A DNA stretch of 64,000 bases from Moraxella sp. (GCA_030528385.1 JAUMYZ010000002.1:1-64000); one strand, 5' to 3'. Shown: positions 16,875-26,140, counted from the first letter of the stretch. Numbers and translations are program-made. The notes: generated by a model from the sequence alone, not told the origin.

Positions 16875-18215
16875 TTACAACGTGCCGTACGCCACCAATG
16901 CATTGGCAACTTGTATGAAGCCCGCCACGTTTGCGCCCGTCATATAGTCAATCGCCCCTTGTGTTGTGCCGTATTTTTCGGCAGCCGCACGCGAATTGTC
17001 GTGAATGTTGCGCATGATGTTTTGCAGTTTTTCGTCCAGCTCAGCAAAGCTCTTGTACTGACGCACAGAGTTTTGGCTCATCTCAAGACCTGACACCGCC
17101 ACACCGCCTGCATTGGCTGCCTTACCTGGGGCATACGCCACGCCACCTGCACGCACCACATCAATGGCTTCGGCGGTCAAAGGCATGTTTGCCCCTTCGG
17201 CGACATATTTGACCCCATTGGCGACCAGTTGTTTGGCTTCGGCTTCATTGACTTCGTTTTGGGTAGCACATGGCAAAGCGATGTCAGCAGCAAACTGCCA
17301 AGGCTTCTCACCAGCAAGCCATTTGCCGCCAAACTTGTCTACGTATTCTTGCAGCGGCTTGCGCGCGTCTTTTTGGGCTTTGACCCAGTTAATTTTTTCT
17401 TGGGTGAAGCCATCAGCGTCATAGACAGTGCCTTGAGAATCTGAAAAAGTGATGACTTTGCCACCCAATTGCAACGCTTTTTCGGCGGCGTACTGTGCCA
17501 CATTGCCCGCTCCTGACACCAAGACCGTTTTGCCCACCAAACTTTCGTTGTTGGCTTTTAGCATGTTGTCAAGAAAATACACCAAACCATAGCCTGTCGC
17601 TTCGGTGCGAATAAGCGAGCCGCCAAAGCCCACGCCCTTGCCTGTCAATACGCCTTCATATTCGCGGGTTAGATTTTTATACATCGCAAACATATAGTTC
17701 ACTTCGCGGCTGCCCACACCGATGTCGCCAGCGGGCACGTCCATGTCTTTGCCGATGTTTTTGTGCAGCTCACGCATAAAAGCATAACAAAAACGGCGGA
17801 TTTCGGCATCAGATTTGCCTTTGGGGTCAAAGTCCGAGCCGCCTTTGCCCCCACCCATTGGCAAACCTGTCAGGGCATTTTTAAAAATTTGCTCAAAACC
17901 CAAAAACTTCAACACACCTTCATTGACCGTTGGGTGAAAACGCAAACCGCCTTTGTATGGACCGATGGCGTTGCTAAACTGCACACGCCAGCCGCGATTG
18001 ACTTCCACTTCGCCTTTGTCGTTTTCCCAATTGACACGAAAACTGATGATACGGTCAGGTTCACAAAGACGCTCAAACACTTTAAATTCTGCAAATTTTG
18101 GGTTGTCGGCATACACTTGTTCAATGGTGGATGCCACTTCTTGGACGGCTTGGATAAACTCAGGTTGGTGTGCGTAGTTTTTTTGCACACGCGCAATGGC
18201 TGACTGAATGCTCAT
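16875..18215 (-). CDS. gdhA: NADP-specific glutamate dehydrogenase
   Basis: Interconverts 2-oxoglutarate plus ammonia and glutamate. The 446-residue length is typical of the hexameric NADP enzyme (E. coli 447). Markers are IGPYKGGLRFHPTVN, the active-site Lys region PMGGGKGGSDFDPKGKSD, the Rossmann VLVSGAGNVAQYAAEK and the C-terminal NAGGVAVSGLEMSQNS. AGGGG precedes ATG 18215. Monocistronic, divergent from trpF. Confidence 0.97.
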   Translation of the reverse strand: MSIQSAIARVQKNYAHQPEFIQAVQEVASTIEQVYADNPKFAEFKVFERLCEPDRIISFRVNWENDKGEVEVNRGWRVQFSNAIGPYKGGLRFHPTVNEGVLKFLGFEQIFKNALTGLPMGGGKGGSDFDPKGKSDAEIRRFCYAFMRELHKNIGKDMDVPAGDIGVGSREVNYMFAMYKNLTREYEGVLTGKGVGFGGSLIRTEATGYGLVYFLDNMLKANNESLVGKTVLVSGAGNVAQYAAEKALQLGGKVITFSDSQGTVYDADGFTQEKINWVKAQKDARKPLQEYVDKFGGKWLAGEKPWQFAADIALPCATQNEVNEAEAKQLVANGVKYVAEGANMPLTAEAIDVVRAGGVAYAPGKAANAGGVAVSGLEMSQNSVRQYKSFAELDEKLQNIMRNIHDNSRAAAEKYGTTQGAIDYMTGANVAGFIQVANALVAYGTL

Positions 18216-18523
18216 AAAAATCCCCTAAAACACAATAGAACGCTTGCTATCAACATCATCACACTGATGGCTGACTTTTTATTAAAAAAAATAATCAGCT
18301 CATAAGTAAATATAATATACTTAGTTTATCAAAAAAACTCAAGTCATTTATTGGTTTTATTTATGGATAATTATCATTTAAACGAAATATTTGATTATTT
18401 TTGCTAATAAATAAAGCCAACGCCTTGATAATGCACTGATAAATTATGCCAATCAACTGGACAACTTGGGCAATTAGTGGTAAGTTAACTGCTCCTTATC
18501 TCGTTTATTTTGCCAATATCATC
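18216..18523. other. 308-base divergent gdhA/trpF control region
   Basis: No gene. AT-rich DNA that must hold promoters for both directions. An inverted repeat TAAGTA/TACTTA occurs near 18304-18324, and GATAATTATC (18366-18375) is a perfect 10-bp palindrome resembling part of a Fur box. I see no tryptophan-rich leader peptide upstream of trpF. Confidence 0.4.
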
Positions 18524-19177
18524 ATGGTTTATACAAAGTTTTGTGGCTTCACCAACGCTGACGATTTAGCTCATGCTGCACGGCTTGGCGTAGATGCGGT
18601 AGGCTTGGTGTTTTATCCGCCCAGCCCCAGATATGTGGATTTTGCTACCGCTAAGGCGTTGGTCGCTGATTTACCACCTTTTGTCAGTGTGGTGGCACTG
18701 GTGGTAAACATGAGTGATGATGAGTTTACCCGCCTTACCGATAGCGTGCCCTTTGATGTGGTGCAGTTTCATGGTGATGAAAGTGCTGCCGACTGCCAGC
18801 GCCTAGCAAGCCTTGGTAAAAAACGCTGGTACAAGGCAATCCGCGTGCAAGATGGCGACACGACAAGCAGTTTACTAAGTCAAATCCATAAGTTAAAGGC
18901 ACACGGCGCCAGTGGTGTGCTCTTGGACGCTTATCATCCTGATAAATTTGGTGGCACAGGGCAAGTGTTTGATTGGTCAAAAATCCCTGACAATTCGCCT
19001 TTGCCCATTATCCTAGCGGGGGGATTAACACCCAACAATGTCGCAAGCATTGCCCAAAATGAGCTTGCCAAGCGTCTGTATGGGTTTGATGTCAGTGGCG
19101 GCATTGAACGCAGTCAAGGCAAAAAAGACCACACAAAAATGCAAGCATTCATTAAAAATACAAGGACAAAATCATGA
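18524..19177 (+). CDS. trpF: Phosphoribosylanthranilate isomerase
   Basis: TrpF carries out the Amadori rearrangement in tryptophan synthesis. The TIM-barrel protein has the catalytic Cys in KFCGFT, GLVFYPPSPRYV, QFHGDE, LLDAYHPDKFGGTG, ILAGGLTPNNV and GFDVSGGIE. The frame is open from 18446, but ATG 18524 restores the normal N-terminus and a 217-residue length. Its stop overlaps the ydfG start by four bases (ATGA), so translation is coupled. Confidence 0.95.
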   Translation: MVYTKFCGFTNADDLAHAARLGVDAVGLVFYPPSPRYVDFATAKALVADLPPFVSVVALVVNMSDDEFTRLTDSVPFDVVQFHGDESAADCQRLASLGKKRWYKAIRVQDGDTTSSLLSQIHKLKAHGASGVLLDAYHPDKFGGTGQVFDWSKIPDNSPLPIILAGGLTPNNVASIAQNELAKRLYGFDVSGGIERSQGKKDHTKMQAFIKNTRTKS

Positions 19178-19923
19178 ACATCTTAATCACAGGCGTCAGT
19201 GCAGGTTTTGGCAAAGCGATTGCCACCGATTTGGCAGGGCAAGGACATACCGTCATTGGCACAGCTCGCCGTCAGCACAAACTGGACGAACTAAAAGCAG
19301 CGCTGGGCGATAATTTTATTCCTTTATGTTTTGATATTGGCGACTTATCTGCGACCAAAACTGCCTTGCAAAGTTTGCCTACTGATTTATTAAACCGCAT
19401 AGACGTGCTTATCAATAATGCAGGACTGGCATTGGGGCTGGATTCTGCCGATAAAGCGGACATCACCGATTGGCAAACGATGATAAATACCAATACCTTG
19501 GGGCTGGTTAATATCACCCGTGAAATCCTGCCAGTGATGGTTGCCAAAAATGATGGACTGATTATCAACATTTCATCAACGGCAGGCAATTATCCTTATT
19601 TTGGGGCAAATGTCTATGGAGCGACCAAAGCATTTGTAACCCAGTTTAGTTTAAATCTGCGCGCGGATTTAGTGGGTAAAAATGTGCGGGTAACCAACCT
19701 AGAGCCAGGGCTGTGTGGCGGTACTGAATTTAGCCATGTGCGTTTTAAGGGCGACGAACAAAAGGTCATCAAAACTTATGAAAAGGTGGACTATATCACC
19801 CCACAAGACATCGCCAATATGGTATCATGGCTTATCAGTCAGCCAAAACATATCAATATCAACCGCTTAGAAGTCATGCCCACCGCCCAAACCTTTGCAG
19901 GGTTGACGGTATATAAGGGCTAG
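19174..19923 (+). CDS. ydfG: NADP-dependent SDR, YdfG-like 3-hydroxy acid dehydrogenase
   Basis: The 249-residue short-chain dehydrogenase closely follows E. coli YdfG (serine/allo-threonine dehydrogenase, malonic-semialdehyde reductase): GVSAGFGKAIA cofactor loop, INNAGLALGLDSADKA, INISSTAGNYPYFGANVYG, the YGATK catalytic pair, EPGLCGGTEFSHVRFKGD. It overlaps trpF by four bases. Its place in a trp operon has no obvious biochemical logic, although its substrates are serine-like and TrpB also uses serine. Confidence 0.88.
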   Translation: MNILITGVSAGFGKAIATDLAGQGHTVIGTARRQHKLDELKAALGDNFIPLCFDIGDLSATKTALQSLPTDLLNRIDVLINNAGLALGLDSADKADITDWQTMINTNTLGLVNITREILPVMVAKNDGLIINISSTAGNYPYFGANVYGATKAFVTQFSLNLRADLVGKNVRVTNLEPGLCGGTEFSHVRFKGDEQKVIKTYEKVDYITPQDIANMVSWLISQPKHININRLEVMPTAQTFAGLTVYKG

Positions 19924-19939
19924 AAAAAAAGGGGGTGTT

Positions 19940-20203
19940 ATGCACGTTACTCAAATAACTTTACAAGTTAATCCAAACATTACTCAAAGTTTATTGGATT
20001 ATTTAAATAATTTTTCTAAAAATGATTTAAAAATTATCACCAAGCAAGAAGTATCTGTTGATGAACTATGTGATAAAATTCAGAAGGTGGACATTTCGCA
20101 AATGGGTGGTTTTTTGGCTAAATATGTAGATGAGCCAATAAGCGACAAAGACATTGAAGAAGCAATCACTCAGGGAGTTGTTGATAGAGCTTATAAAAAA
20201 TGA
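19940..20203 (+). CDS. Small putative antitoxin partnered with a PIN toxin
   Basis: An 87-residue protein with AGGGGG before ATG 19940, ending in an ATGA overlap with the downstream PIN-domain gene, the usual antitoxin-toxin layout. It does not look like VapB/AbrB, Phd or RelB. An N-terminal strand-helix part (TQITLQVNPNITQSLLDYL, then KNDLKIITK) is followed by an acidic C-terminal helix (ISDKDIEEAITQGVVDRAYK) that could block the toxin. A paralogue is encoded at 21856 with the same pattern. Function is inferred from context and duplication. Confidence 0.7.
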   Translation: MHVTQITLQVNPNITQSLLDYLNNFSKNDLKIITKQEVSVDELCDKIQKVDISQMGGFLAKYVDEPISDKDIEEAITQGVVDRAYKK

Positions 20204-20616
20204 TAACTTATGTTGTTGATACCAATGTTTTATTACGCTATTTATTAAAAGATGATGAAAATCAATATATGATTGTTGAACCATATTTTACATCCAAAAG
20301 CCATCGGCTTTATCTGCCCATTCATACTTTATGTGAAGTGGTTTGGTTTATGAAACATAGGTTGAAAACACCAAGAGCCATTATTGTTGATACACTGCTT
20401 GGCTTAACATCATCAAGCCATGTTATCACAGAACAACAGAGCTTTGATAGGGGCATGGCATTTTTAAAAAGTGGTGGTGATTTTGCTGATGGTGTCATTG
20501 CTGATTTTGCTTGCCATCTTGACAATGCTTTGTTATTAACCTTTGATAAAAATTCTAGCAAAATTGCCAATAAATTAAACATCCCCAATCAATTATTATA
20601 TTATAGGAATAAATGA
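20200..20616 (+). CDS. PIN-domain ribonuclease toxin (VapC-like)
   Basis: A 138-residue PIN domain with the expected acidic site: Asp7 in [13 protein letters not shown], Glu46 in TLCEVVWF, Asp94/Asp97 in [11 protein letters not shown] and Asp116 in LLTFDK. Such proteins cut tRNA or rRNA when freed from their antitoxin. It starts within the antitoxin stop (ATGA) and its own stop overlaps the trpB ATG the same way, so the toxin is translated between antitoxin and trpB. All key residues are present and the gene looks active. Confidence 0.85.
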   Translation: MITYVVDTNVLLRYLLKDDENQYMIVEPYFTSKSHRLYLPIHTLCEVVWFMKHRLKTPRAIIVDTLLGLTSSSHVITEQQSFDRGMAFLKSGGDFADGVIADFACHLDNALLLTFDKNSSKIANKLNIPNQLLYYRNK

Positions 20617-21845
20617 TGAATGCTTGTAATCTAGTTGAACCAATAGACTACACCCAATTCCCAAACACCACAGGACATTTTGGCACACATGGCGGACGCT
20701 TTGTCTCCGAAACCTTAATGACTGCCTTAGAAGAGTTAGAACGCATTTATACATCGGTCAAATCCAATCCTGAATTTTGGGCAGAGTATCATCAAGATTT
20801 GGTCAATTATGTTGGTCGCCCCACGCCTTTATATTTTGCCAAACGCCTAAGTGAAGAGACAGGCGGGGCTAAAATCTACCTTAAACGCGAAGATTTAAAC
20901 CACACAGGGGCACACAAAGTCAACAACACCATCGGTCAAGCCTTACTTGCCAAACTGGTCGGCAAAAAGCGTATCATTGCTGAAACAGGGGCAGGTCAGC
21001 ACGGTGTGGCAACCGCCACCATCGCCGCCAGACTGGGGCTAGAATGCGTGGTTTATATGGGAGCGGACGACGTTGAACGCCAAAAAATGAACGTCTATCG
21101 TATGCGACTGTTGGGGGCAACCGTTGTGCCTGTTACGTCAGGCTCACGCACCCTAAAAGACGCCATGAACGAAGCCATGCGAGACTGGGTAACCAATGTG
21201 GACGACACCTATTATGTGATTGGCACGGCGGCAGGCCCCCACCCTTATCCGCAGCTGGTGCGAGATTTTCAAGCCATCATCGGACGTGAAGCCAAAATGC
21301 AACATTTAGAAAGCGAAGGGCGACTGCCTGATGCACTGGTGGCGTGCGTGGGCGGGGGCTCTAACGCCATTGGGCTGTTTTATGAGTTTTTAAATGACAA
21401 CGATGTGGCGATGTACGGCGTGGAAGCGGGTGGTTTGGGACTGGACACAGGCAAGCACTCTGCCCCGCTAAACGCAGGGCGTGTGGGCGTACTGCATGGC
21501 AATCGCACCTATCTGATGGCAGATGATGACGGGCAAATCCTAGAGACGCACAGCATTTCAGCGGGGCTGGACTATCCGGGAGTGGGTCCTGAACACAGCT
21601 TTTTAAAGGACATGGGGCGTGTGGATTATGTGCTTATCAATGACGATGAAGCCTTGGACGCGTTTCGCACTTTAACCCGCACAGAAGGCATTATCCCCGC
21701 TCTTGAGAGCTCACACGCTGTCGCCTATGGGCTAAAACTTGCCAAAAGTCTGGGCAAAGACAAATCCATCATCATCAATCTGTCAGGGCGTGGTGATAAA
21801 GATTTGCATACGGTGATGAAAGTTGATGGGATAAAAATGGATTAA
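20613..21845 (+). CDS. trpB: Tryptophan synthase beta chain
   Basis: PLP enzyme joining indole and serine. The Schiff-base lysine lies in [11 protein letters not shown] (about residue 102). [39 protein letters not shown] and LSGRGDKD are further family blocks. 410 residues (E. coli 397). AGGA precedes the ATG pair at 20613/20616; the first overlaps the toxin stop. In most genomes trpF, trpB and trpA are adjacent; here a toxin-antitoxin pair lies on each side of trpB. Confidence 0.97.
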   Translation: MMNACNLVEPIDYTQFPNTTGHFGTHGGRFVSETLMTALEELERIYTSVKSNPEFWAEYHQDLVNYVGRPTPLYFAKRLSEETGGAKIYLKREDLNHTGAHKVNNTIGQALLAKLVGKKRIIAETGAGQHGVATATIAARLGLECVVYMGADDVERQKMNVYRMRLLGATVVPVTSGSRTLKDAMNEAMRDWVTNVDDTYYVIGTAAGPHPYPQLVRDFQAIIGREAKMQHLESEGRLPDALVACVGGGSNAIGLFYEFLNDNDVAMYGVEAGGLGLDTGKHSAPLNAGRVGVLHGNRTYLMADDDGQILETHSISAGLDYPGVGPEHSFLKDMGRVDYVLINDDEALDAFRTLTRTEGIIPALESSHAVAYGLKLAKSLGKDKSIIINLSGRGDKDLHTVMKVDGIKMD

Positions 21846-21855
21846 GGGGAGATAA

Positions 21856-22107
21856 ATGAGAACTTATATGATAGAAGTCAATGATAATGTGTTGGAAAAT
21901 TTTTTAAAGGTATTAAATACCTTTTCAAAAAGCGATGTCAAAATCATTGAAAGTTTGCCAAAAGAACCTGTTCAAAAATTCATGGAGAATGACAGTTTAA
22001 GTGGCATGTTCGCTCATTATGTAACGCACCGACTTTCTGACAAAGACATTGAAGAAGGCATCGTGCAGGGAGCTTGTGAGCGAGCCATGCGGGGGCTTAA
22101 TGACTAA
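21856..22107 (+). CDS. Second putative antitoxin, paralogue of the 19940 gene
   Basis: 83 residues with GGGGAG upstream of ATG 21856. It shares with the 19940 protein the order of elements: a short beta-like N-terminus, a leucine-rich helix ending FSKSDVKIIE, and the C-terminal RLSDKDIEEGIVQGACERAM. It begins 10 bases after trpB. Its partner toxin gene (22100) is broken, so it is an orphan antitoxin that may still act against the first toxin or neutralise incoming ones. Confidence 0.68.
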   Translation: MRTYMIEVNDNVLENFLKVLNTFSKSDVKIIESLPKEPVQKFMENDSLSGMFAHYVTHRLSDKDIEEGIVQGACERAMRGLND

Positions 22108-22454
22108 AACCGTTGTTATAGACACTAATATATTAGTGCGTTATCTGTTAAATGATGACGCACACCAAAACGCCATTACTTGTCAATATTTGGATAATGC
22201 AGAAATTAAATGTGTTATCCCCATGATGGTATTTTGTGAAATTGATTGGCTATTACGCAAAAAAGTCAAATATCGTTTTTGATAAACAACAATTTGATAT
22301 GGGGTTTAATTTTTTAAAAAACGGTGGCGATTTTGCTGATGGGTTGATTGCTTATCAGGTAGTGGCTTATGATAATGCCACGCTTTTAACTTTTGATAAA
22401 AAAGCCCAAATAATTGCCCAATCACTGTTTATCAATACAGCCCCACAAGACTAA
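22100..22454 (+). pseudogene. Broken PIN-domain toxin
   Basis: Starts MTKTVVIDTNILVRYLLNDD, like the 20200 toxin, through FCEIDWLLRKKVK, then hits a stop at 22280-22282. The C-terminal half (FDKQQFDMGFNFLKNGGDFADGL to LLTFDKKA) continues in the next frame. Compared with the intact paralogue about 26 codons are missing at the junction, so this is a deletion plus frameshift. One acidic residue of the site (IAD in the paralogue) is IAY here. Non-functional. Confidence 0.85.
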
Positions 22455-22457
22455 ACC

Positions 22458-23012
22458 ATGCACGCTTATGATGTAAACTGGCTTATCAAACAACACCAAG
22501 CCAACAGCAAATTAAAATATCTGTACTTTTGGGGGCATACACCCAAAAAGATAGGGCAAATTGACCATGCTTGCCTTAGCCAGTGGTATCTTGCCCCTTT
22601 TGTGGTGGACGATGTGCATTATCCAACTGCCGAACATTATATGATGGCTCAAAAGGCGTTATTATTTGATGATACGGAAGTTTTTAATAAAATCATTCAT
22701 GCCACACAACCAAAACAAGCCAAAGAGCTGGGCAGACAAGTTAAAAATTTTGATGAGAAGCGTTGGAATGAAAAACGTCTTGATATTGTCATCAATGGCA
22801 ATCTTGGCAAATTTAGCCAACACCCAGAGTTAAAAGCATATTTATTGGGTACGGGCGATAAAATACTGGTGGAAGCCAGCCCTGTGGACAAGATTTGGGG
22901 TGTGGGGCTTGCCAAGGATAACAGCAAAATCGCCAATCCTACAACTTGGCAAGGCTTAAATTTATTGGGTTTTGCGTTGATGACGGTGAGAGACGAATTA
23001 TTGACAGAATAA
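22458..23012 (+). CDS. NADAR (YbiA/RibX-like) N-glycosidase
   Basis: The 184-residue protein matches the NADAR family: [38 protein letters not shown] and [14 protein letters not shown]. Members hydrolyse N-glycosidic bonds; some remove riboflavin intermediates, others reverse guanine ADP-ribosylation left by DarT-type toxins. It starts 3 bases after the broken toxin and is followed after 17 bases by a macrodomain gene, also linked to ADP-ribose removal. The pairing favours an ADP-ribose role; that is inference. Confidence 0.85.
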   Translation: MHAYDVNWLIKQHQANSKLKYLYFWGHTPKKIGQIDHACLSQWYLAPFVVDDVHYPTAEHYMMAQKALLFDDTEVFNKIIHATQPKQAKELGRQVKNFDEKRWNEKRLDIVINGNLGKFSQHPELKAYLLGTGDKILVEASPVDKIWGVGLAKDNSKIANPTTWQGLNLLGFALMTVRDELLTE

Positions 23013-23029
23013 CGGCTAAGGGGACAACG

Positions 23030-23557
23030 ATGATAACACTGACACTCATCAAAGGCGACATTACCGAACAACAAGTAGATATTATTGTCAATGCTGCCAA
23101 TTCATCACTGCTTGGCGGTGGCGGTGTGGACGGTGCAATTCATCGCAAGGGTGGCAGTCAGATTTTAGACGAGTGCTTACAAATCCGAGCCAAACAAGGC
23201 AATTGCCCCACAGGTCAAGCGGTAATCACCCATGCAGGTAATTTGCCTGCCAAATATGTCATTCATACGGTGGGCAGTATCTGACAAGATGGCAACCACA
23301 ATGAAAGCGAGCTTTTGGCAAGCTGTTATACGGAAAGCCTAAAACTGGCAGTCGCCCACCACGCCAAGACGGTTGCTTTTCCCAATATTTCCACAGGGGT
23401 GTATCGTTTTCCCAAGGAGTTGGCGTGTGAGATTGCCATCAATACAGTCAAAAATTTTATCAATCAGCATGATATTGGTGAACTGCAAGAGATTAGATTT
23501 GTCTGTTTTGGCGACAAAAACCATCAGCTATACCAACAAAAGCTCAATCAGCATTAA
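23030..23557 (+). pseudogene. Macrodomain (YmdB-like ADP-ribose hydrolase) with in-frame TGA
   Basis: From ATG 23030 the frame encodes [52 protein letters not shown] and IHTVG, then a TGA at 23282-23284 (codon 85), then in the same frame DGNHNESELLASCY, FPNISTGVYRFP and a normal C-terminus. In E. coli YmdB the aligned residue is a tryptophan (HTVGPVW), so a single TGG-to-TGA change explains it. The other 174 codons are intact. Recent nonsense mutation is the simplest view; readthrough of UGA cannot be excluded. Confidence 0.85.
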
Positions 23558-23577
23558 ACACATCAAAGAGAAAATCC

Positions 23578-24396
23578 ATGACCCGCATTGAAACCACCTT
23601 TGCCACCCTAAACGCCCAACACAAAAAAGCCCTAATCCCCTACATCATGGCAGGCGACCCCAATCCGTCTGTAACGGTGCAGTTAATGCACCAGCTGGTG
23701 GCTCATGGGGCGGACTTAATTGAGATTGGTTTGCCATTTAGCGACCCGATGGCGGACGGTCAAACCATTGCCCTAGCTGGCGAGCGAGCCTTGGCAGCTG
23801 GCACCAGCACCACCCAAGCCATTGACATGGTGGCAAAGTTTCGCCAAACCAACACCAGCACCCCTGTACTGCTGATGGGCTATCTTAATCCTGTGGAGAT
23901 TATCGGTTATGACGCTTTTATTGATAAGTGCCACAAGGCAGGCGTAGATGGCTTGCTACTGGTGGATTTGCCCCCACACGAAAGCGATGACGCCTTGCGC
24001 CAAAAACTGCACCAAAACGCCATCAACCAAATCTTTTTGCTTGCCCCCACCACCCAAGCTGTCCGCCGAAAAGCGGTGCTAGAACAGGGCTCGGGCTTTA
24101 TTTATTATGTGTCGCTCAAAGGCGTAACTGGCTCAAACGCCCTAGATACGAACGATGTGGGCAAACAAGTTGGGGCGATTAAAGCCGATACCGATTTGCC
24201 TGTGTGTGTGGGTTTTGGCATTCGCGATGGGGCAAGTGCCAAAGCGGTTGCCAAGTTTGCCGACGGGGTGATTGTCGGCAGTGAGCTGGTCAAGCATTTT
24301 GCTGATGTTGGCAACGATACCGCCAAAATTGACCACGCCATCGCCCAAGTTTTGGCAAAAATGGACGAGTTAAGACAAGCGATTGACAGTATTTAA
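23578..24396 (+). CDS. trpA: Tryptophan synthase alpha chain
   Basis: Cleaves indole-3-glycerol phosphate and channels indole to TrpB. Catalytic Glu49 and Asp60 are in place in LIEIGLPFSDPMADG. PYIMAGDPNPS, YYVSLKGVTGSN and VGFGIRDGASA are conserved. 272 residues (E. coli 268). It closes the interrupted trp cluster; AGAG precedes ATG 23578. Confidence 0.97.
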   Translation: MTRIETTFATLNAQHKKALIPYIMAGDPNPSVTVQLMHQLVAHGADLIEIGLPFSDPMADGQTIALAGERALAAGTSTTQAIDMVAKFRQTNTSTPVLLMGYLNPVEIIGYDAFIDKCHKAGVDGLLLVDLPPHESDDALRQKLHQNAINQIFLLAPTTQAVRRKAVLEQGSGFIYYVSLKGVTGSNALDTNDVGKQVGAIKADTDLPVCVGFGIRDGASAKAVAKFADGVIVGSELVKHFADVGNDTAKIDHAIAQVLAKMDELRQAIDSI

Positions 24397-24414
24397 TGCC
24401 AAAAGGAGCAAGTT

Positions 24415-25158
24415 ATGAAACGCACCCCCCTTGTTTGTGGTTTATTATTAAGCACCGTATTTGCCAGCACCGCTTATGCCCAAAGTTTTTGTCAAAAAGC
24501 TGAGCATGACATCAATGCTGCCTACCAAAATTTTCGCAATTTTGACGACGCAGACGCCTTGGATAAGTTTGATGAAAACGGCGAAAATTTATTAACGCTG
24601 ATGTTAAACACATTTAATCACAAACAAAGCCCATATTGCCATTGGTCAAATTTAAAAGAATTTGACATCAATAAATCGCCCGATGGTCGCCTGATGAGCA
24701 TTAGTTGGGCAACCGACAGTGGCGGCACGATGAAAACTTTTGATACGGTGTTACAATACCATGATGGCAAACATCTGCATGCTGTCAGTATCGGCGGCTT
24801 GGTGCTTGACATTACCCAGATGACACTAAATAAACAGCCTGTGTATTTTATCAGCGATTGGGAAGCGGGCTATACGTCTTTGCACGCTCAAGGCATTAGC
24901 CTGTTTGGTATCAGCAATCACAAAATCACGCCTACCACGCTCATCAAAACCAAAAAAGGGTTCACCCATCAAATTGACTTTGCTTATGACCCATTTTCCA
25001 TACCTGATGACATAGATGAGTTGATAAAAGTCAATGCCAAACAAAGAGAATTTAGCATTCCTGTGGTCATAGAAAATGCGCGGTTTGCCAATGGCGAAGT
25101 TACCAAACGCCGTTTGCGTTATCGCTTTGATGGCAAGCACTTTGTCTATGTCAAATAA
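24415..25158 (+). CDS. Secreted protein of unknown function
   Basis: 247 residues with a clear signal peptide (residues 1-22, positive start, hydrophobic core, cleavage after AYA). The mature part has no motif I recognise. AAGGAG is well placed before ATG 24415, 18 bases after trpA, so it may be read from the trp transcript. A possible intercistronic hairpin follows at 25163-25192. Confidence 0.75.
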   Translation: MKRTPLVCGLLLSTVFASTAYAQSFCQKAEHDINAAYQNFRNFDDADALDKFDENGENLLTLMLNTFNHKQSPYCHWSNLKEFDINKSPDGRLMSISWATDSGGTMKTFDTVLQYHDGKHLHAVSIGGLVLDITQMTLNKQPVYFISDWEAGYTSLHAQGISLFGISNHKITPTTLIKTKKGFTHQIDFAYDPFSIPDDIDELIKVNAKQREFSIPVVIENARFANGEVTKRRLRYRFDGKHFVYVK

Positions 25159-25162
25159 GCAT

Positions 25163-25214
25163 GGCAAATGGCAAAAACAAAAAGCATTTGCCAAACAAAC
25201 TTTACAAGTGTAAA
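25163..25214. repeat. Two inverted repeats upstream of accD
   Basis: GGCAAATG (25163-25170) pairs with CATTTGCC (25185-25192), 14-base loop, no T-run. Next to it TTTACA-AG-TGTAAA (25201-25214) is a perfect 14-bp palindrome 36 bases before the accD start, of a size suited to a dimeric repressor. Roles are unproven. Confidence 0.45.
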
Positions 25215-25249
25215 CTATCTCAATTTGTCAATCATTTTAGGAAAACCCC

Positions 25250-26140
25250 ATGACCGAGCAAACCCAACCAAGCACCCCGACCACTTGGCTAAACCGCCCT
25301 GTCCCCACCATCAAACAAAACCGCCCGCACACCCCATCAGCGGTAGAGACCGAGCCATCTACCGAATGCCCCGAGTGTCATTCTATGACCACCAACACCA
25401 GTTTGATTTTTAACCAATATGTCTGCCCCGACTGCGACCACCATCTGACCATGTCGGCACGCAAGCGTTTGACGTGGTTTTTTGACAGCATTCATGCCGA
25501 GCTGGGACAAGAATACCAAACGGGCGACCCTTTGGGCTTTGTGGACAGCAAGCCCTATCCTGAGCGCATGCTCCAAGCCCAAAAAGCCACAGGCGAGAGT
25601 GAAGCTCTGATTGTGATGGAAGGACGCATTAAAAACCTTGACTTGATTGCTTGTGCCTTTGATTTTAAGTTTATGGGTGGCTCAATGGGTTCGGTGGTCG
25701 GCGACCGCTTTGTCTTGGCGGCCGAAAAAGCCCTAGCGTCTCGCAAACCTTTGGTGTGCTTTGCTGCGTCTGGTGGTGCTCGTATGCAAGAAGGCTTGTT
25801 ATCGCTCATGCAGATGGCTCGCACAGGGGCAGCCATTGAGCGGCTAAGACTGGCGGGCGTGCCCTATGTGGTGGTGCTGACCAATCCTGTTTATGGTGGG
25901 GTTACCGCCAGCCTTGCCATGCTGGGCGACATTCATATCAGCGAACCAAAAGCAATGATTGGTTTTGCTGGCAAACGCGTCATTGAACAAACGGTGCGAG
26001 AAGTCTTAGACGAGCCCTTTCAGCGTGCCGAGTTTTTATTAGACAAGGGCACGGTGGACATGGTGGTGCACCGCCATGAGCTCATTGATACGGTATATCG
26101 GGTGCTTGCCAAACTTAGTAAATTACCCAACGTGTCTTAA
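25250..26140 (+). CDS. accD: Acetyl-CoA carboxylase carboxyltransferase subunit beta
   Basis: The 296-residue protein carries the four-Cys zinc ribbon (CPECHS ... CPDCDHH, about residues 43-65) and the crotonase-fold carboxyltransferase core: GGSMGSVVGDRF, ASGGARMQEGLLSLMQM, NPVYGGVTASLAMLGD, FAGKRVIEQT. It works with AccA to transfer CO2 from biotin to acetyl-CoA. A Pro/Thr-rich stretch precedes the zinc ribbon. The order accD, folC, SPOR protein is the familiar gammaproteobacterial one, with one extra gene inserted. Confidence 0.97.
   Translation: MTEQTQPSTPTTWLNRPVPTIKQNRPHTPSAVETEPSTECPECHSMTTNTSLIFNQYVCPDCDHHLTMSARKRLTWFFDSIHAELGQEYQTGDPLGFVDSKPYPERMLQAQKATGESEALIVMEGRIKNLDLIACAFDFKFMGGSMGSVVGDRFVLAAEKALASRKPLVCFAASGGARMQEGLLSLMQMARTGAAIERLRLAGVPYVVVLTNPVYGGVTASLAMLGDIHISEPKAMIGFAGKRVIEQTVREVLDEPFQRAEFLLDKGTVDMVVHRHELIDTVYRVLAKLSKLPNVS

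Noticed and set aside
18366-18375. GATAATTATC as a Fur box
   Set aside because: Only about half of the 19-bp consensus is present and neither gdhA nor trpF is an expected Fur target.
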